Shown: positions 1-5,972 of the stretch, one piece after another
Numbering within the stretch: position 1 is the stretch's first letter
How the letters are laid out: each line of letters opens with the position of its first letter
DNA from: Chloroflexota bacterium
Lineage (GTDB): Bacteria; Chloroflexota; Anaerolineae; B4-G1; DUEL01
Assembly: GCA_017743275.1 (NCBI GenBank)
Contig: JAGHZG010000114.1
Coordinates: 1-6,099, forward strand
Direction of reading: 5' to 3'
Length of the DNA: 6,099 bases
Translations under genes and position numbers: made by a program
The notes under the pieces: generated by a model
The model's input: the letters and a program-made list of their open reading frames with translations, nothing else
Databases searched by the model: none
Told to the model about the DNA's origin: nothing

Positions 1-58
1 TTAATGTGGTCCTACCAAGAAGGGTTCTACGCCGCTAAACACTACATTTTATATCATA

Positions 59-1366
59 TCACTTCCCAAGCGATTGCAGCAGTTCGTCCAGCGAGGTGAC
101 GCCGCGCACCTGCTGCAGGAAACGGCGGGGGTCGCGCTCCACCAGTCTCCAGACCCGCCGCACGGCCGGGCCGACGGGGTCCTTCCCTGCCGCGCCCACC
201 GGCGCGGCCGCGTAGGAGCCGTAGAGGGCAAAGTAGGCCTGGTTCAGTTTGCGGATGCGGTATCCGTGCTCCCAGAAGAACTGACGGCGGCGCTCCATAT
301 ATTTCTCTGCCTCTTCTATCCGTCCCTGAAGCAACAGAGCGTCCACCCGGACGCGCGTTTCGTGCATTTCCCGATTAAAGTCAAAGGCCTCAGGCTCAGA
401 GGGGGGAGGAGGTGGAGTGGGAGATTCTTCCTCCTCGGCCCAGGGCTCCTTCGTCGGCGCCAGGTCCGGGTAATACTGGGCCAGGGTCCGGCGGGCGATT
501 TCCCACCCCACCAGCGTGGCGACGGTCTCGTTGATCACGCGCGCCTCCCAATTCTTCTCGTACTCCCAGCCCAGAGGAAAGAAGTACAAGTAGTGATGGG
601 TCCACTCGTGAGCGGTGACTTCCATCCACCACTCCAGGCTGGGATACTCCAGCACCATGGCGGGCCAGGCCGACATCCCCCCGATGGGTGTCACCAGCGA
701 GGAGACGTTGAAGGCCTGGTCTATCCGCCTCTCCAGCGCGTCGGCGCGGTCGGCGGTCAGCCCCGGCACCAGTTCCGTCTGATGGATAGCGACGATCCGT
801 TCCCGGAGGGAGAGGATGAGGACCTGAGGGAGTGGGGTGATGTGGATGCCGACCGGAGGGGCGGGTTGGCCCAGGATGCTGGAGGCGTCCCGGGCCAGCA
901 CGACGCCCACCTGCTCTTCTATGATGGCCTCCGCGATGGGCTGACGGACCGCGATCTCCCGACGCAGTCGGTCCCTCTCGGCCCGTATTTCCGCCGTCGC
1001 CTGGAAGGGGTCCTGGATCGACGGGTCGGTGTAGGCATCGGCGATTTTCGCCTCCAGGCGCCGGGCCTGGGACACGCGCTCCACCCAGTCCCGCACAAAA
1101 CGGCAGCGGTCGGCCTCCGTCATATACCGCTGGGGTTGTAGCAGCCAGAGGGTCAGTTTGCCCCAGAGGGCCTCTGCCTCCCACCTCCAGAAGTTGAAGC
1201 GAAGGTCGGCAACCAGGCGGTCCACGCCCGTCTTCAGCGCGCCCGGCGGCGGCCCTTCGCCTTCCAGCCCCAGTATCAGCGCCAGGAGCAATATCCAGAG
1301 GGCCAGCCGGTAGGCCGATGTCCAAGACGGGAGCCTATGAGATTTGTCCAATGTGTTCATTTCCAC
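59..1366 (-). CDS. Membrane-anchored putative zinc metallopeptidase (HExxHH)
   Basis: A 435-aa protein with one hydrophobic segment near the N-terminus (about residues 18-34, rich in L, A and I) and no clear signal-peptidase site, so it is probably anchored with the rest outside the membrane. Charged helical regions follow (about 84-160). The likely active site is HEWTHH at 253-258 (H253, E254, H257), followed 23 residues later by NETVATLVGWE, where E280 is a plausible third zinc ligand. This is a gluzincin-like pattern. A Pro/Glu-rich linker (about 310-327) leads to a C-terminal helical part with RKLNQAYFALYGSYA (372-386). The HExxH, NExxA and late LNxA order recalls the putative aminopeptidase family PF10023 (DUF2265), but I am not sure of membership; the substrate is unknown. 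The longest start is GTG at 1366, with an in-frame ATG at 1360. Neither has a strong ribosome site, and the membrane segment argues against a later start. It lies 162 bp after the ATPase gene, beyond a hairpin element. Confidence 0.8.
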   Translation of the reverse strand: MEMNTLDKSHRLPSWTSAYRLALWILLLALILGLEGEGPPPGALKTGVDRLVADLRFNFWRWEAEALWGKLTLWLLQPQRYMTEADRCRFVRDWVERVSQARRLEAKIADAYTDPSIQDPFQATAEIRAERDRLRREIAVRQPIAEAIIEEQVGVVLARDASSILGQPAPPVGIHITPLPQVLILSLRERIVAIHQTELVPGLTADRADALERRIDQAFNVSSLVTPIGGMSAWPAMVLEYPSLEWWMEVTAHEWTHHYLYFFPLGWEYEKNWEARVINETVATLVGWEIARRTLAQYYPDLAPTKEPWAEEEESPTPPPPPSEPEAFDFNREMHETRVRVDALLLQGRIEEAEKYMERRRQFFWEHGYRIRKLNQAYFALYGSYAAAPVGAAGKDPVGPAVRRVWRLVERDPRRFLQQVRGVTSLDELLQSLGK

Positions 1367-1376
1367 AACAAAACCA

Positions 1377-1498
<122 letters not shown>

Positions 1499-1505
1499 GA
1501 AATTT

Positions 1506-1529
1506 GTGTTCTTCGTGCCCTTCGTGGAT
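1506..1529 (+). repeat. CACGAAG-type repeat, long copy
   Basis: The plus strand reads GTGTTCTTCGTG then CCCTTCGTGGAT. On the minus strand this is two CACGAAG units 9 nt apart plus flanks. Its edge coincides with the last base of the ATPase stop codon (TGA at 1531-1529). It is inverted relative to 1377-1391, and the two together bracket the hairpin cluster. Confidence 0.75.
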
Positions 1530-3202
1530 CAAATCTCCCCTTCCTCCCGGCCCAGCAGGGCCCGACCCCGGGCCAGGGTCTCCTCCGGCGGCGTCGCCCG
1601 GCGCGCCACCGACTCGTAGAACGCCACGTCGTAGGAGCGGGTGCGCACCACCACCGGCATGGGCACCGCGTGCCCCATAATCAGCGCCTGCTGGCGGGTA
1701 TCCAGTCGGGCCAGGACCTCCCGCAGCGGCGCCGCCCCCGCCACCCCGGAGAAGACCGCCCGGATGTCCGCCTCGTCGTCCAGAAGACAGGTGACCCGGG
1801 TCCCAATCTGGCTCATCACCTCCGGGTCTATGCCGCTGGGCCGCTGATCCACGATGAGCAGGGTCACGTTGTACTTGCGCAACTCCCGAGCGATGGTGCC
1901 GAAAATGGTGTGCCGGGCGATGGCGGGGTCCAGGAACTTGTGGGCCTCCTCCACCGTGATGACCAGCGGGCGGGGTTCCTCCCCCTGCCCACCCAGCGCG
2001 TCCTCCTTGCGGCGGACGTAGTGCTCGTGGATGCGGCGGGTGATGTAGTTGGCCACCAGGATGTACGCCTCCAGACTGTTCCCGTACCGCCCGAACTCCA
2101 GGACGACGTTCACCCCCCGGTCCAGATACTCCAGGATTCTCTGGACGGGGTCCTCCGGCACCGCGGCGCGCAGGAACCCGAACCGCCGGAAGAGGCCCAG
2201 TTTCCGCTGGATGGCCCCCAGCGTCCCGCCGTGGAGGGTGCCCTTCTCCAGCGCCTCCTGCAGTTCCTCCAGCGGGTCCTCCTCGTCCAGCAGGCGGGCC
2301 AGCCAGCGGCCTCCCAGCCGTCGGTGCAGGAAATAGAGCGCGCCCACCTGGATGTCGGTGAGGGCCAGCAGAGCGGAGAGACTGTCCACGTCCTCCGGTG
2401 CAATCTGGTCGTAGCCGATGTAGACGGCCCCGTCGGTCTTGCTCCCCCGCCGCCGGGAAGACTCCTCGTCCAGGGTGAAGACAGCGACCTCACCGGTTTC
2501 AAACAGTTGGCGCAACCCCTTGACCTCCTGCCGGGCCTCGTCCTGGCTCTTCCAGCCGTACTCGTTGTGCATGTCAAAAATCAGGGTGACCGCGACCCGG
2601 GCCCGGATGATGCCTGCCAGCAGGAGACGGGTCAGGAAGGTCTTGCCGGTCCCCGTCTTCCCGAAGACGCCCGCCGAACGCTCCACGAACCGCTCCAGGT
2701 TGACGGTGACGGGCACCCCCGCCATGTCCAGCGGCTCCCCGATGACGAAGTACCCCGGCTGCTCCTCCCGTCCAAAGACCAGCGCGACCTCCTCCGGCGA
2801 CGCCTCGTAGACCTCGGAGAAGTGCTCCGGGACCGTCTTGACGGGTTTGGGCTCGTCGGCGCCGGGCTCCAGCACCAGCATCGGCGCGACGTGAATGCGG
2901 CCGAAGGTGGACGTGCCCCGGATGATCTGGGCGATGAACGGGTCGGAGACGTCTGGCGGAGTCTTCTCTATGAGCGGGTTGGTGGCGTCCAGCGCGACGT
3001 CGTTGATCAGGGAGAAGAAGCGCCGCCCGGTGCGCCCGTGGATGACGACGTAGCGCCCCACGGCCAGCCCCTCAATGACCGTCTGCGGGTCCAGTTTCAC
3101 CTCCAGCCCTTTGGAGAGGCTGCCGCCCACCACAATCCCCAGCCGCCGCCCGGGCTCTCGCTGCGGCGGACGGGGAAACCAGCGATCCAGTTCTTCGGCC
3201 AT
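1529..3202 (-). CDS. herA: HerA-like hexameric DNA translocase ATPase (DUF87)
   Basis: A 557-aa ATPase of the HerA/FtsK superfamily, of typical HerA length. HerA proteins form hexamers that move along DNA and, with the nuclease NurA, process DNA ends. The N-terminal part (about 18-170) is a beta-rich HAS-barrel-like region. Walker A is GKTGTGKT at 181-188, FDMHNEY at 209-215 matches the conserved D-x-H-x-E-Y of this group, and Walker B is LVITVEEAH at 413-421 with acidic E418/E419. VDQRPSGID (451-459), holding R454, fits the HerA QRPS arginine-finger/sensor region. A helical insertion (about 270-360) sits between the Walker motifs. The ATG is set by a strong GAGGTGAG ribosome site (complement at 3205-3212). 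It is 55 bp downstream of the acetyltransferase, probably on the same transcript. No NurA gene is visible. HerA is also used in several defence systems, but no such partner (SIR2, DUF4297) is present. Family sure; pathway inferred. Confidence 0.93.
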   Translation of the reverse strand: MAEELDRWFPRPPQREPGRRLGIVVGGSLSKGLEVKLDPQTVIEGLAVGRYVVIHGRTGRRFFSLINDVALDATNPLIEKTPPDVSDPFIAQIIRGTSTFGRIHVAPMLVLEPGADEPKPVKTVPEHFSEVYEASPEEVALVFGREEQPGYFVIGEPLDMAGVPVTVNLERFVERSAGVFGKTGTGKTFLTRLLLAGIIRARVAVTLIFDMHNEYGWKSQDEARQEVKGLRQLFETGEVAVFTLDEESSRRRGSKTDGAVYIGYDQIAPEDVDSLSALLALTDIQVGALYFLHRRLGGRWLARLLDEEDPLEELQEALEKGTLHGGTLGAIQRKLGLFRRFGFLRAAVPEDPVQRILEYLDRGVNVVLEFGRYGNSLEAYILVANYITRRIHEHYVRRKEDALGGQGEEPRPLVITVEEAHKFLDPAIARHTIFGTIARELRKYNVTLLIVDQRPSGIDPEVMSQIGTRVTCLLDDEADIRAVFSGVAGAAPLREVLARLDTRQQALIMGHAVPMPVVVRTRSYDVAFYESVARRATPPEETLARGRALLGREEGEI

Positions 3203-3218
3203 ATCTCACCTCGGGAAA

Positions 3219-3243
3219 ACCACCAGGACACGAAGACACGAAG
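3219..3243 (-). repeat. CACGAAG-type repeat, left arm
   Basis: The plus strand reads ACCACCAGGA, then CACGAAGACACGAAG. It lies in the leader of the ATPase gene, 7 bp upstream of its Shine-Dalgarno site. It pairs as an imperfect inverted repeat (21 of 25 positions) with 3274-3298. The arms are separated by 30 bp of AT-rich sequence. Confidence 0.8.
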
Positions 3244-3271
3244 TTAATTTTTAATTGTTAATTGTTCATTT
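3244..3271. repeat. AT-rich 7-bp tandem repeat (4 units)
   Basis: Four head-to-tail heptamers: TTAATTT, TTAATTG, TTAATTG, TTCATTT. The middle two are identical and the outer two each differ by one or two bases. The tract sits exactly between the inverted CACGAAG arms in an otherwise GC-rich region. The acetyltransferase stop codon lies in the third unit. Confidence 0.75.
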
Positions 3272-4286
3272 CCCTTCGTGTCTTTGTGCCTTCGTGGTAA
3301 ATCTGTACCGGAGTTCCCAGCATCCGCCGCATCTGGAGCAGGCGGCGGAGTGGGCGGAATCCGGCATCGGTGAAGAAGGTCTCCAACCGCATCCGGGCCC
3401 CCGGCAGAGTGGTGACCGTCTCCCATGCAGGACGGCGGGCCAGGAAGGCCAGCGCCGTCGCCACCAGCGGACCGCCCAGGTCATCCATTCGCGGCGGTCG
3501 GACCAGGACCTCTACTTCGTGCCAGCGTTCCGGGTAGTACGAGGTCAGGCGCAGCGCGCCGGTCAGGCCCCCTTCGTCCCGCAGCACCCACCAGTTCTCG
3601 CTGCGGCCCTCCAGCCATGCGGAGAGACGGGCCTCCCAGCCGGCCCGGTAGGCAGAGGGGCGGATTTCCAGCACTTCCTGATGGGTTCGGGTCAGGCTGT
3701 CGCGGGCCAGCAGGTAGAGGGCATGGCTTTCGGCCGCGCGGGCCCGCTGCACCGGCAGGGGCGGCGGGCCCGCGCCCGGCCAGAGCAGGCCCCCCGGACG
3801 GTCCAGTTCCAGCGACTCCCCGACCGGTTCAAACCCCAGGTGCTCGTAGAGGCGGCGGGCGGCGGCATTGTCGGCCCGGACCTCCAGCCCGACCCATACG
3901 CCGCCCCGCGCCGCGATCTCCTCCAGCGCGGCCTCCACCAGCGCCCGACCGATGGAGCGCCCCCGCCACCCGGGATGGACGGCGACGTTGCCGATCATCC
4001 AGCCGCCCGCTGCGGCGGACCGCCGGAACGAGACGTTGCCCACCACCCGCCCGTCCTCCACCCATACAAAGCCCGGCGATTCCTGGTCCAGGTCCATTCC
4101 CCAGATCAGAAACCCCAGCGCGCCCCAGCGGGCGATGCGCTGCATCCGGCGCAGGGTCTGGCGGGCCCATGGCCCCAACTCTCCGCCGAACGCCTCGGTC
4201 ATCAGGTCCGCCACCGGCCCCAGGTGGCGCAGCGGATGGAAGGGCACCAGCCCCTGTTCAGCCCGACGAAGGACTGCGGTGGTCAT
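3258..4286 (-). CDS. GNAT-family N-acetyltransferase, two-domain
   Basis: A 342-aa protein. The N-terminal half is a GNAT acetyl-CoA-dependent acyltransferase: beta strand with GRVVGNVSF (79-87), motif A IGNVAVHPGWRGRSIGRAL (98-116) and motif B VRADNAAARRLYEHLGFEPVG (136-156, with N140, Y147, G151). In the acetyl-CoA loop the usual R-x-x-G-x-G reads R108-G-R-S111-I-G113, with Ser for the first Gly. The C-terminal half (about 200-322) looks like a second, degenerate GNAT fold: WWVLRDEGGLTGALRL, then EVEVLVRPP and a late FFTDAGFRPLRRL, lacking a clear CoA loop. Tandem GNATs with one active half are well known; the acceptor is unpredictable. The last 14 residues (YHEGTKTRREMNN preceded by I) come from an intergenic repeat. 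The ATG has only a distant GGAG (13 nt away), so translation may be weak or coupled. It is 61 bp after the zinc-ribbon gene. Confidence 0.88.
   Translation of the reverse strand: MTTAVLRRAEQGLVPFHPLRHLGPVADLMTEAFGGELGPWARQTLRRMQRIARWGALGFLIWGMDLDQESPGFVWVEDGRVVGNVSFRRSAAAGGWMIGNVAVHPGWRGRSIGRALVEAALEEIAARGGVWVGLEVRADNAAARRLYEHLGFEPVGESLELDRPGGLLWPGAGPPPLPVQRARAAESHALYLLARDSLTRTHQEVLEIRPSAYRAGWEARLSAWLEGRSENWWVLRDEGGLTGALRLTSYYPERWHEVEVLVRPPRMDDLGGPLVATALAFLARRPAWETVTTLPGARMRLETFFTDAGFRPLRRLLQMRRMLGTPVQIYHEGTKTRREMNN
3274..3298 (+). repeat. CACGAAG-type repeat, right arm, coding
   Basis: The plus strand reads CTTCGTGTCTTTGTG then CCTTCGTGGT. On the minus strand it is three CACGAAG/CACAAAG units at an 8-nt period. 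It is inverted relative to 3219-3243. Unlike the other copies it lies inside an open reading frame, encoding the residues around YHEGTKTRR at the acetyltransferase C-terminus. Confidence 0.8.
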
Positions 4287-4287
4287 C

Positions 4288-4316
4288 CCGTATTGCGTGC
4301 TCCGTATCCCATACCT
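4288..4316. repeat. Small CCGTAT direct repeat before GNAT start
   Basis: CCGTAT occurs at 4288-4293 and 4302-4307 (14-bp period), with a related CCATAC at 4309-4314. On the minus strand this places ATACGG-type units immediately before the acetyltransferase ATG, where a ribosome site would be expected. It may be a small dispersed repeat that inserted between the two genes. The evidence is weak because of its short length. Confidence 0.35.
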
Positions 4317-4347
4317 GTTCCGGCGCCTCTGCGGGAGCAGGCGGTGC

Positions 4348-4560
4348 CTATGTCGCCTCTGCCTCCGCGCTGGACTCTACCGGGCGCGGCCGCATCCGCT
4401 CCAGGTCGCCCCGGGGCACCTTCACCAGATGGCGGCATCGGGGGCACTCCACCCCGTAGTGGGTCTCGCCCTTCTCGCTCAGCATCTCCAGGGCCGCCAC
4501 GACCTGCTCCCTGGAGAGGGAAAACATATGGCCGCATCGCTGACAGCGAACGCCTCGCAT
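4348..4560 (-). CDS. Small zinc-ribbon protein (two CxxC knuckles)
   Basis: A 70-aa soluble protein. The first knuckle is CQRCGH (C6, C9) and the second CPRCRH (C39, C42). A mostly helical stretch (LSREQVVAALEMLSEK, 15-30) lies between them. Four cysteines in two CxxC pairs are the classic ligands for one structural zinc, as in small DNA-, RNA- or protein-binding ribbons. The tail (about 50-70) is charged, with an Ala/Glu-rich end that is probably disordered. The ATG has an excellent GGAGGAG ribosome site (complement at 4564-4570) and follows a TATAAT promoter by a short leader, so it is probably the first gene of the leftward transcript. Function is unknown. It could be a regulator or accessory factor for the downstream genes, but nothing in the sequence proves that. 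Confidence 0.82.
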   Translation of the reverse strand: MRGVRCQRCGHMFSLSREQVVAALEMLSEKGETHYGVECPRCRHLVKVPRGDLERMRPRPVESSAEAEAT

Positions 4561-4571
4561 ACTCTCCTCCG

Positions 4572-4581
4572 CCTTGCAAGG
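4572..4581. promoter_or_regulatory. Palindrome near leftward transcription start
   Basis: CCTTGCAAGG is a perfect 10-bp palindrome lying just past the predicted start point of the leftward transcript and before the ribosome site. A repressor bound there would block initiation. This is inference from position; a 10-bp palindrome could occur by chance. Confidence 0.3.
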
Positions 4582-4589
4582 TGTTTCCC

Positions 4590-4617
4590 ATTATAGCCGA
4601 AAGGTGAGGGAAGACAA
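4590..4617 (-). promoter_or_regulatory. Predicted sigma70-type promoter, leftward genes
   Basis: On the minus strand a perfect TATAAT -10 box (complement at 4590-4595) is preceded, after a 16-bp spacer, by TTGTCT (complement at 4612-4617), matching 4 of 6 bases of TTGACA. Predicted start is about 4583, giving a leader of about 22 nt with the zinc-ribbon gene's ribosome site. Position and spacing make this a credible promoter for zinc-ribbon, GNAT and HerA. Confidence 0.6.
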
Positions 4618-4641
4618 ATGGTTGGACGACGGAAAGGCCGC

Positions 4642-4669
4642 TTTTCCATCCGGGTTTTGGGTGTATAAT
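4642..4669 (+). promoter_or_regulatory. Predicted promoter, rightward genes
   Basis: A perfect TATAAT lies at 4664-4669. The -35 is weak: TTTTCC at 4642-4647 gives a 16-bp spacer, and TTTCCA at 4643-4648 gives 15 bp with 4 of 6 consensus bases. An imperfect dyad (GGAAA at 4631-4635 with TTTCC at 4643-4647) overlaps the -35 area and could bind an activator or repressor. Predicted start is about 4676, giving a leader of about 95 nt that contains the CACAAAG-type repeat. Confidence 0.5.
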
Positions 4670-4685
4670 GGTGATTGTTGAATCC

Positions 4686-4725
4686 CTTTGTGTCCTTTGT
4701 GCGCACTTTGTGCCCTTTTTGTGGT
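4686..4725 (+). repeat. CACAAAG-type repeat in leader of rightward operon
   Basis: The plus strand shows successive CTTTGTG-type units (CTTTGTGTC, CTTTGTGCG, then CACTTTGTGCC and CTTTTTGTGGT), the same motif family as the repeats at 3274-3298 and 1506-1529 but AT-richer. It lies between the predicted promoter and the ribosome site, so it would be transcribed as 5' untranslated RNA. Confidence 0.65.
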
Positions 4726-4755
4726 AAGGAATCCATCCCAAATAAGGAACCCCGC

Positions 4756-4761
4756 AGGAGG
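4756..4761 (+). promoter_or_regulatory. Ribosome binding site fixing the small-protein start
   Basis: AGGAGG ends 9 nt before ATG at 4771. This supports a 43-aa product over an in-frame ATG at 4675, whose extra codons lie in the intergenic repeat and have no ribosome site. Confidence 0.75.
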
Positions 4762-4770
4762 TCAGATTTT

Positions 4771-4902
4771 ATGGAAGAGCACTCATCTCCAACGCGAAAA
4801 CCGCTTTTCTCCCGCCTGGGCGAGGACGAGTGGGCCATCATCGTGGGATTACTGCTGATCCTCCTGGTCGTCCTGGGGATTCTGGGCCCTGTTCCCTGGT
4901 AA
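4771..4902 (+). CDS. 43-aa single-pass membrane protein upstream of exporter
   Basis: Short polar N-terminus (MEEHSSPTRKPLFSRLGEDE) followed by one strongly hydrophobic helix (WAIIVGLLLILLVVLGILG, about residues 21-39) and a PVPW end. The charge pattern (Arg/Lys before the helix) predicts the N-terminus inside the cell. The start is chosen on the AGGAGG site. It lies 32 bp before the UPF0324 transporter gene on the same strand and is probably co-transcribed. The E-D-x-W-A-x-x-x-G-L-L-L pattern resembles, from my memory of the family, the extra first helix of longer UPF0324 exporters (often EDWWA followed by a helix). It may therefore be a detached N-terminal helix or a small partner subunit. 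That link is inference; a small unrelated membrane peptide is also possible. Confidence 0.65.
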   Translation: MEEHSSPTRKPLFSRLGEDEWAIIVGLLLILLVVLGILGPVPW

Positions 4903-4923
4903 TGGGGTGAGGGGCGAACGAAA

Positions 4924-4929
4924 AGGAGG
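4924..4929 (+). promoter_or_regulatory. Ribosome binding site fixing the exporter GTG start
   Basis: AGGAGG with a 5-nt spacer to GTG at 4935. It selects this non-ATG start, which gives a family-typical length and puts the first membrane helix near residue 11. Confidence 0.8.
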
Positions 4930-4934
4930 CTGCT

Positions 4935-5972
4935 GTGGATTCTTCCCGTCATTCAGATCAATGGGTACGGGCCTTGTGGCTCATCGCGTCGCTGGTTCTG
5001 CTGGTCGCGCTGGCCTGGGCGACCAACCGCCTGGCTGCCGTCAGTCCGAAGGCCCTGGAGTATCCTCTCTGGGCCGCTCTGCTGGGTCTGGCGGCGGGCG
5101 GAATCGCGTCGGCCACTGGAGTGAAGGAACGACTGGGGAAGGCCTTCCGGGCCGAACTCTTTCTGAAAACTGGCCTGGTCCTGCTGGGGGCCGCTGTGAA
5201 TCTGAAGGAGATTCTCAGCGTCGGCGCGCGGGGGGTGATTCAGGCCATCGTCCTGGTCTCCGCCGTCTTCGCTTTCACCTGGTGGCTGGGCGGACAACTC
5301 CATCTGGAAAAGAGATTGCGGGCATTGATGGGTGCTGCTGTGTCTATCTGTGGCGTCTCGGCGGCCATCGCTGCAGCGGGCGCGGTGCTTGCCCGAAGGG
5401 AGCAACTGGCCTACGTGACCGCGCTGGTCATCGTCACCGCGCTGCCGATGATGGTGCTGATGCCCTGGATCGCGGCAGCGGCAGGGATGTCCCCTGAATG
5501 GGCCGGGGCCTGGTTCGGCGGTAACATCGACACGACCGCCGCCGTGGTCGGCGCCGGGGCTATGTACGGCGAGGCGGCGGTCAAAGTGGCGTCCATCGTC
5601 AAAATGGCCCAGAATGCCCTGATCGGCGTGGTGGCCTTTCTCCTGGCCTTCTATTGGGTGGCGAGGGAAGAAGGGAGCACCGCGGGGCGCCCCAGCGCGC
5701 GGATGATCTGGGAGCGCTTCCCCAAGTTCGTCTTGGGGTTCCTGGCCGTATCAGTGCTGGCCTCGGTGGGGCTGTTCACCAAAGATCAGATCAAAGACAT
5801 CAACGCGCTGCGCCACTGGGCGTTCACCCTGGCCTTCATCGGCATCGGCTGGCAACTCTCCTTCGGCGAACTGCGGAAGATTGGCCTTCGCCCACTCCTG
5901 GTCTACCTGGCCGCGACCGTCTTCAACACCCTGCTGGCCCTGGGGCTATCCTGGGCCCTCTTCGGCCGTTGA
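4935..5972 (+). CDS. UPF0324/YeiH-family putative sulfate exporter
   Basis: A 345-aa polytopic inner-membrane protein, full length for PF03601, with about 10 hydrophobic segments (for example 12-30, 43-60, 99-119, 157-181, 222-241, 263-281, 317-343). Family signatures are visible. GAAVSICGVSAAIAAAGAV (133-151) matches the conserved SICG-x-SA segment. WFGGNIDTTAAVVGAGAMYG (193-212), then EAAVKVASIVKMAQN, matches the second conserved block. The late GIGWQLSFGELRKIGLRPLL (303-322) is the usual family ending. Members are annotated as putative sulfate/sulfite exporters, mostly on genetic context such as sulfonate degradation in some proteobacteria. Substrate here is unproven, as no sulfur genes are in the window. 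GTG start with a strong ribosome site; second gene after the 43-aa membrane protein. In the second block this protein has NIDTTA, whereas many relatives have a histidine-containing IHDTAQ-like stretch, suggesting a divergent subgroup. Confidence 0.92.
   Translation: MDSSRHSDQWVRALWLIASLVLLVALAWATNRLAAVSPKALEYPLWAALLGLAAGGIASATGVKERLGKAFRAELFLKTGLVLLGAAVNLKEILSVGARGVIQAIVLVSAVFAFTWWLGGQLHLEKRLRALMGAAVSICGVSAAIAAAGAVLARREQLAYVTALVIVTALPMMVLMPWIAAAAGMSPEWAGAWFGGNIDTTAAVVGAGAMYGEAAVKVASIVKMAQNALIGVVAFLLAFYWVAREEGSTAGRPSARMIWERFPKFVLGFLAVSVLASVGLFTKDQIKDINALRHWAFTLAFIGIGWQLSFGELRKIGLRPLLVYLAATVFNTLLALGLSWALFGR

Noticed and set aside
1..58. Possible gene end or terminator downstream of the peptidase
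   Set aside because: The stretch is short and AT-richer, with no stem-T-run or coding signal; a stop-like TTA at 1-3 alone is not evidence.
74..1141. 355-aa plus-strand open frame
   Set aside because: Antisense to the metallopeptidase, with no recognisable domain and compositional bias typical of shadow frames.
3219..3298. CRISPR-like repeats
   Set aside because: The copies are inverted relative to each other, degenerate, and separated by a tandem repeat rather than unique spacers. There are no cas genes.
1529..4560. New HerA-based defence island
   Set aside because: There is no nuclease, SIR2, DUF4297, toxin or mobile-element gene nearby. A GNAT and a zinc ribbon alone do not support a defence role.
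3255..4607. 450-aa and overlapping 344-aa plus-strand frames
   Set aside because: They are antisense to the GNAT and zinc-ribbon genes. The translations are Pro/Arg-rich with no domains.
4675..4770. Longer start for the small membrane protein, adding a CPFCGK motif
   Set aside because: The extra codons fall in the CTTTGTG repeat and have no ribosome site, while AGGAGG precedes the ATG at 4771. The CxxC there is a by-product of the repeat.
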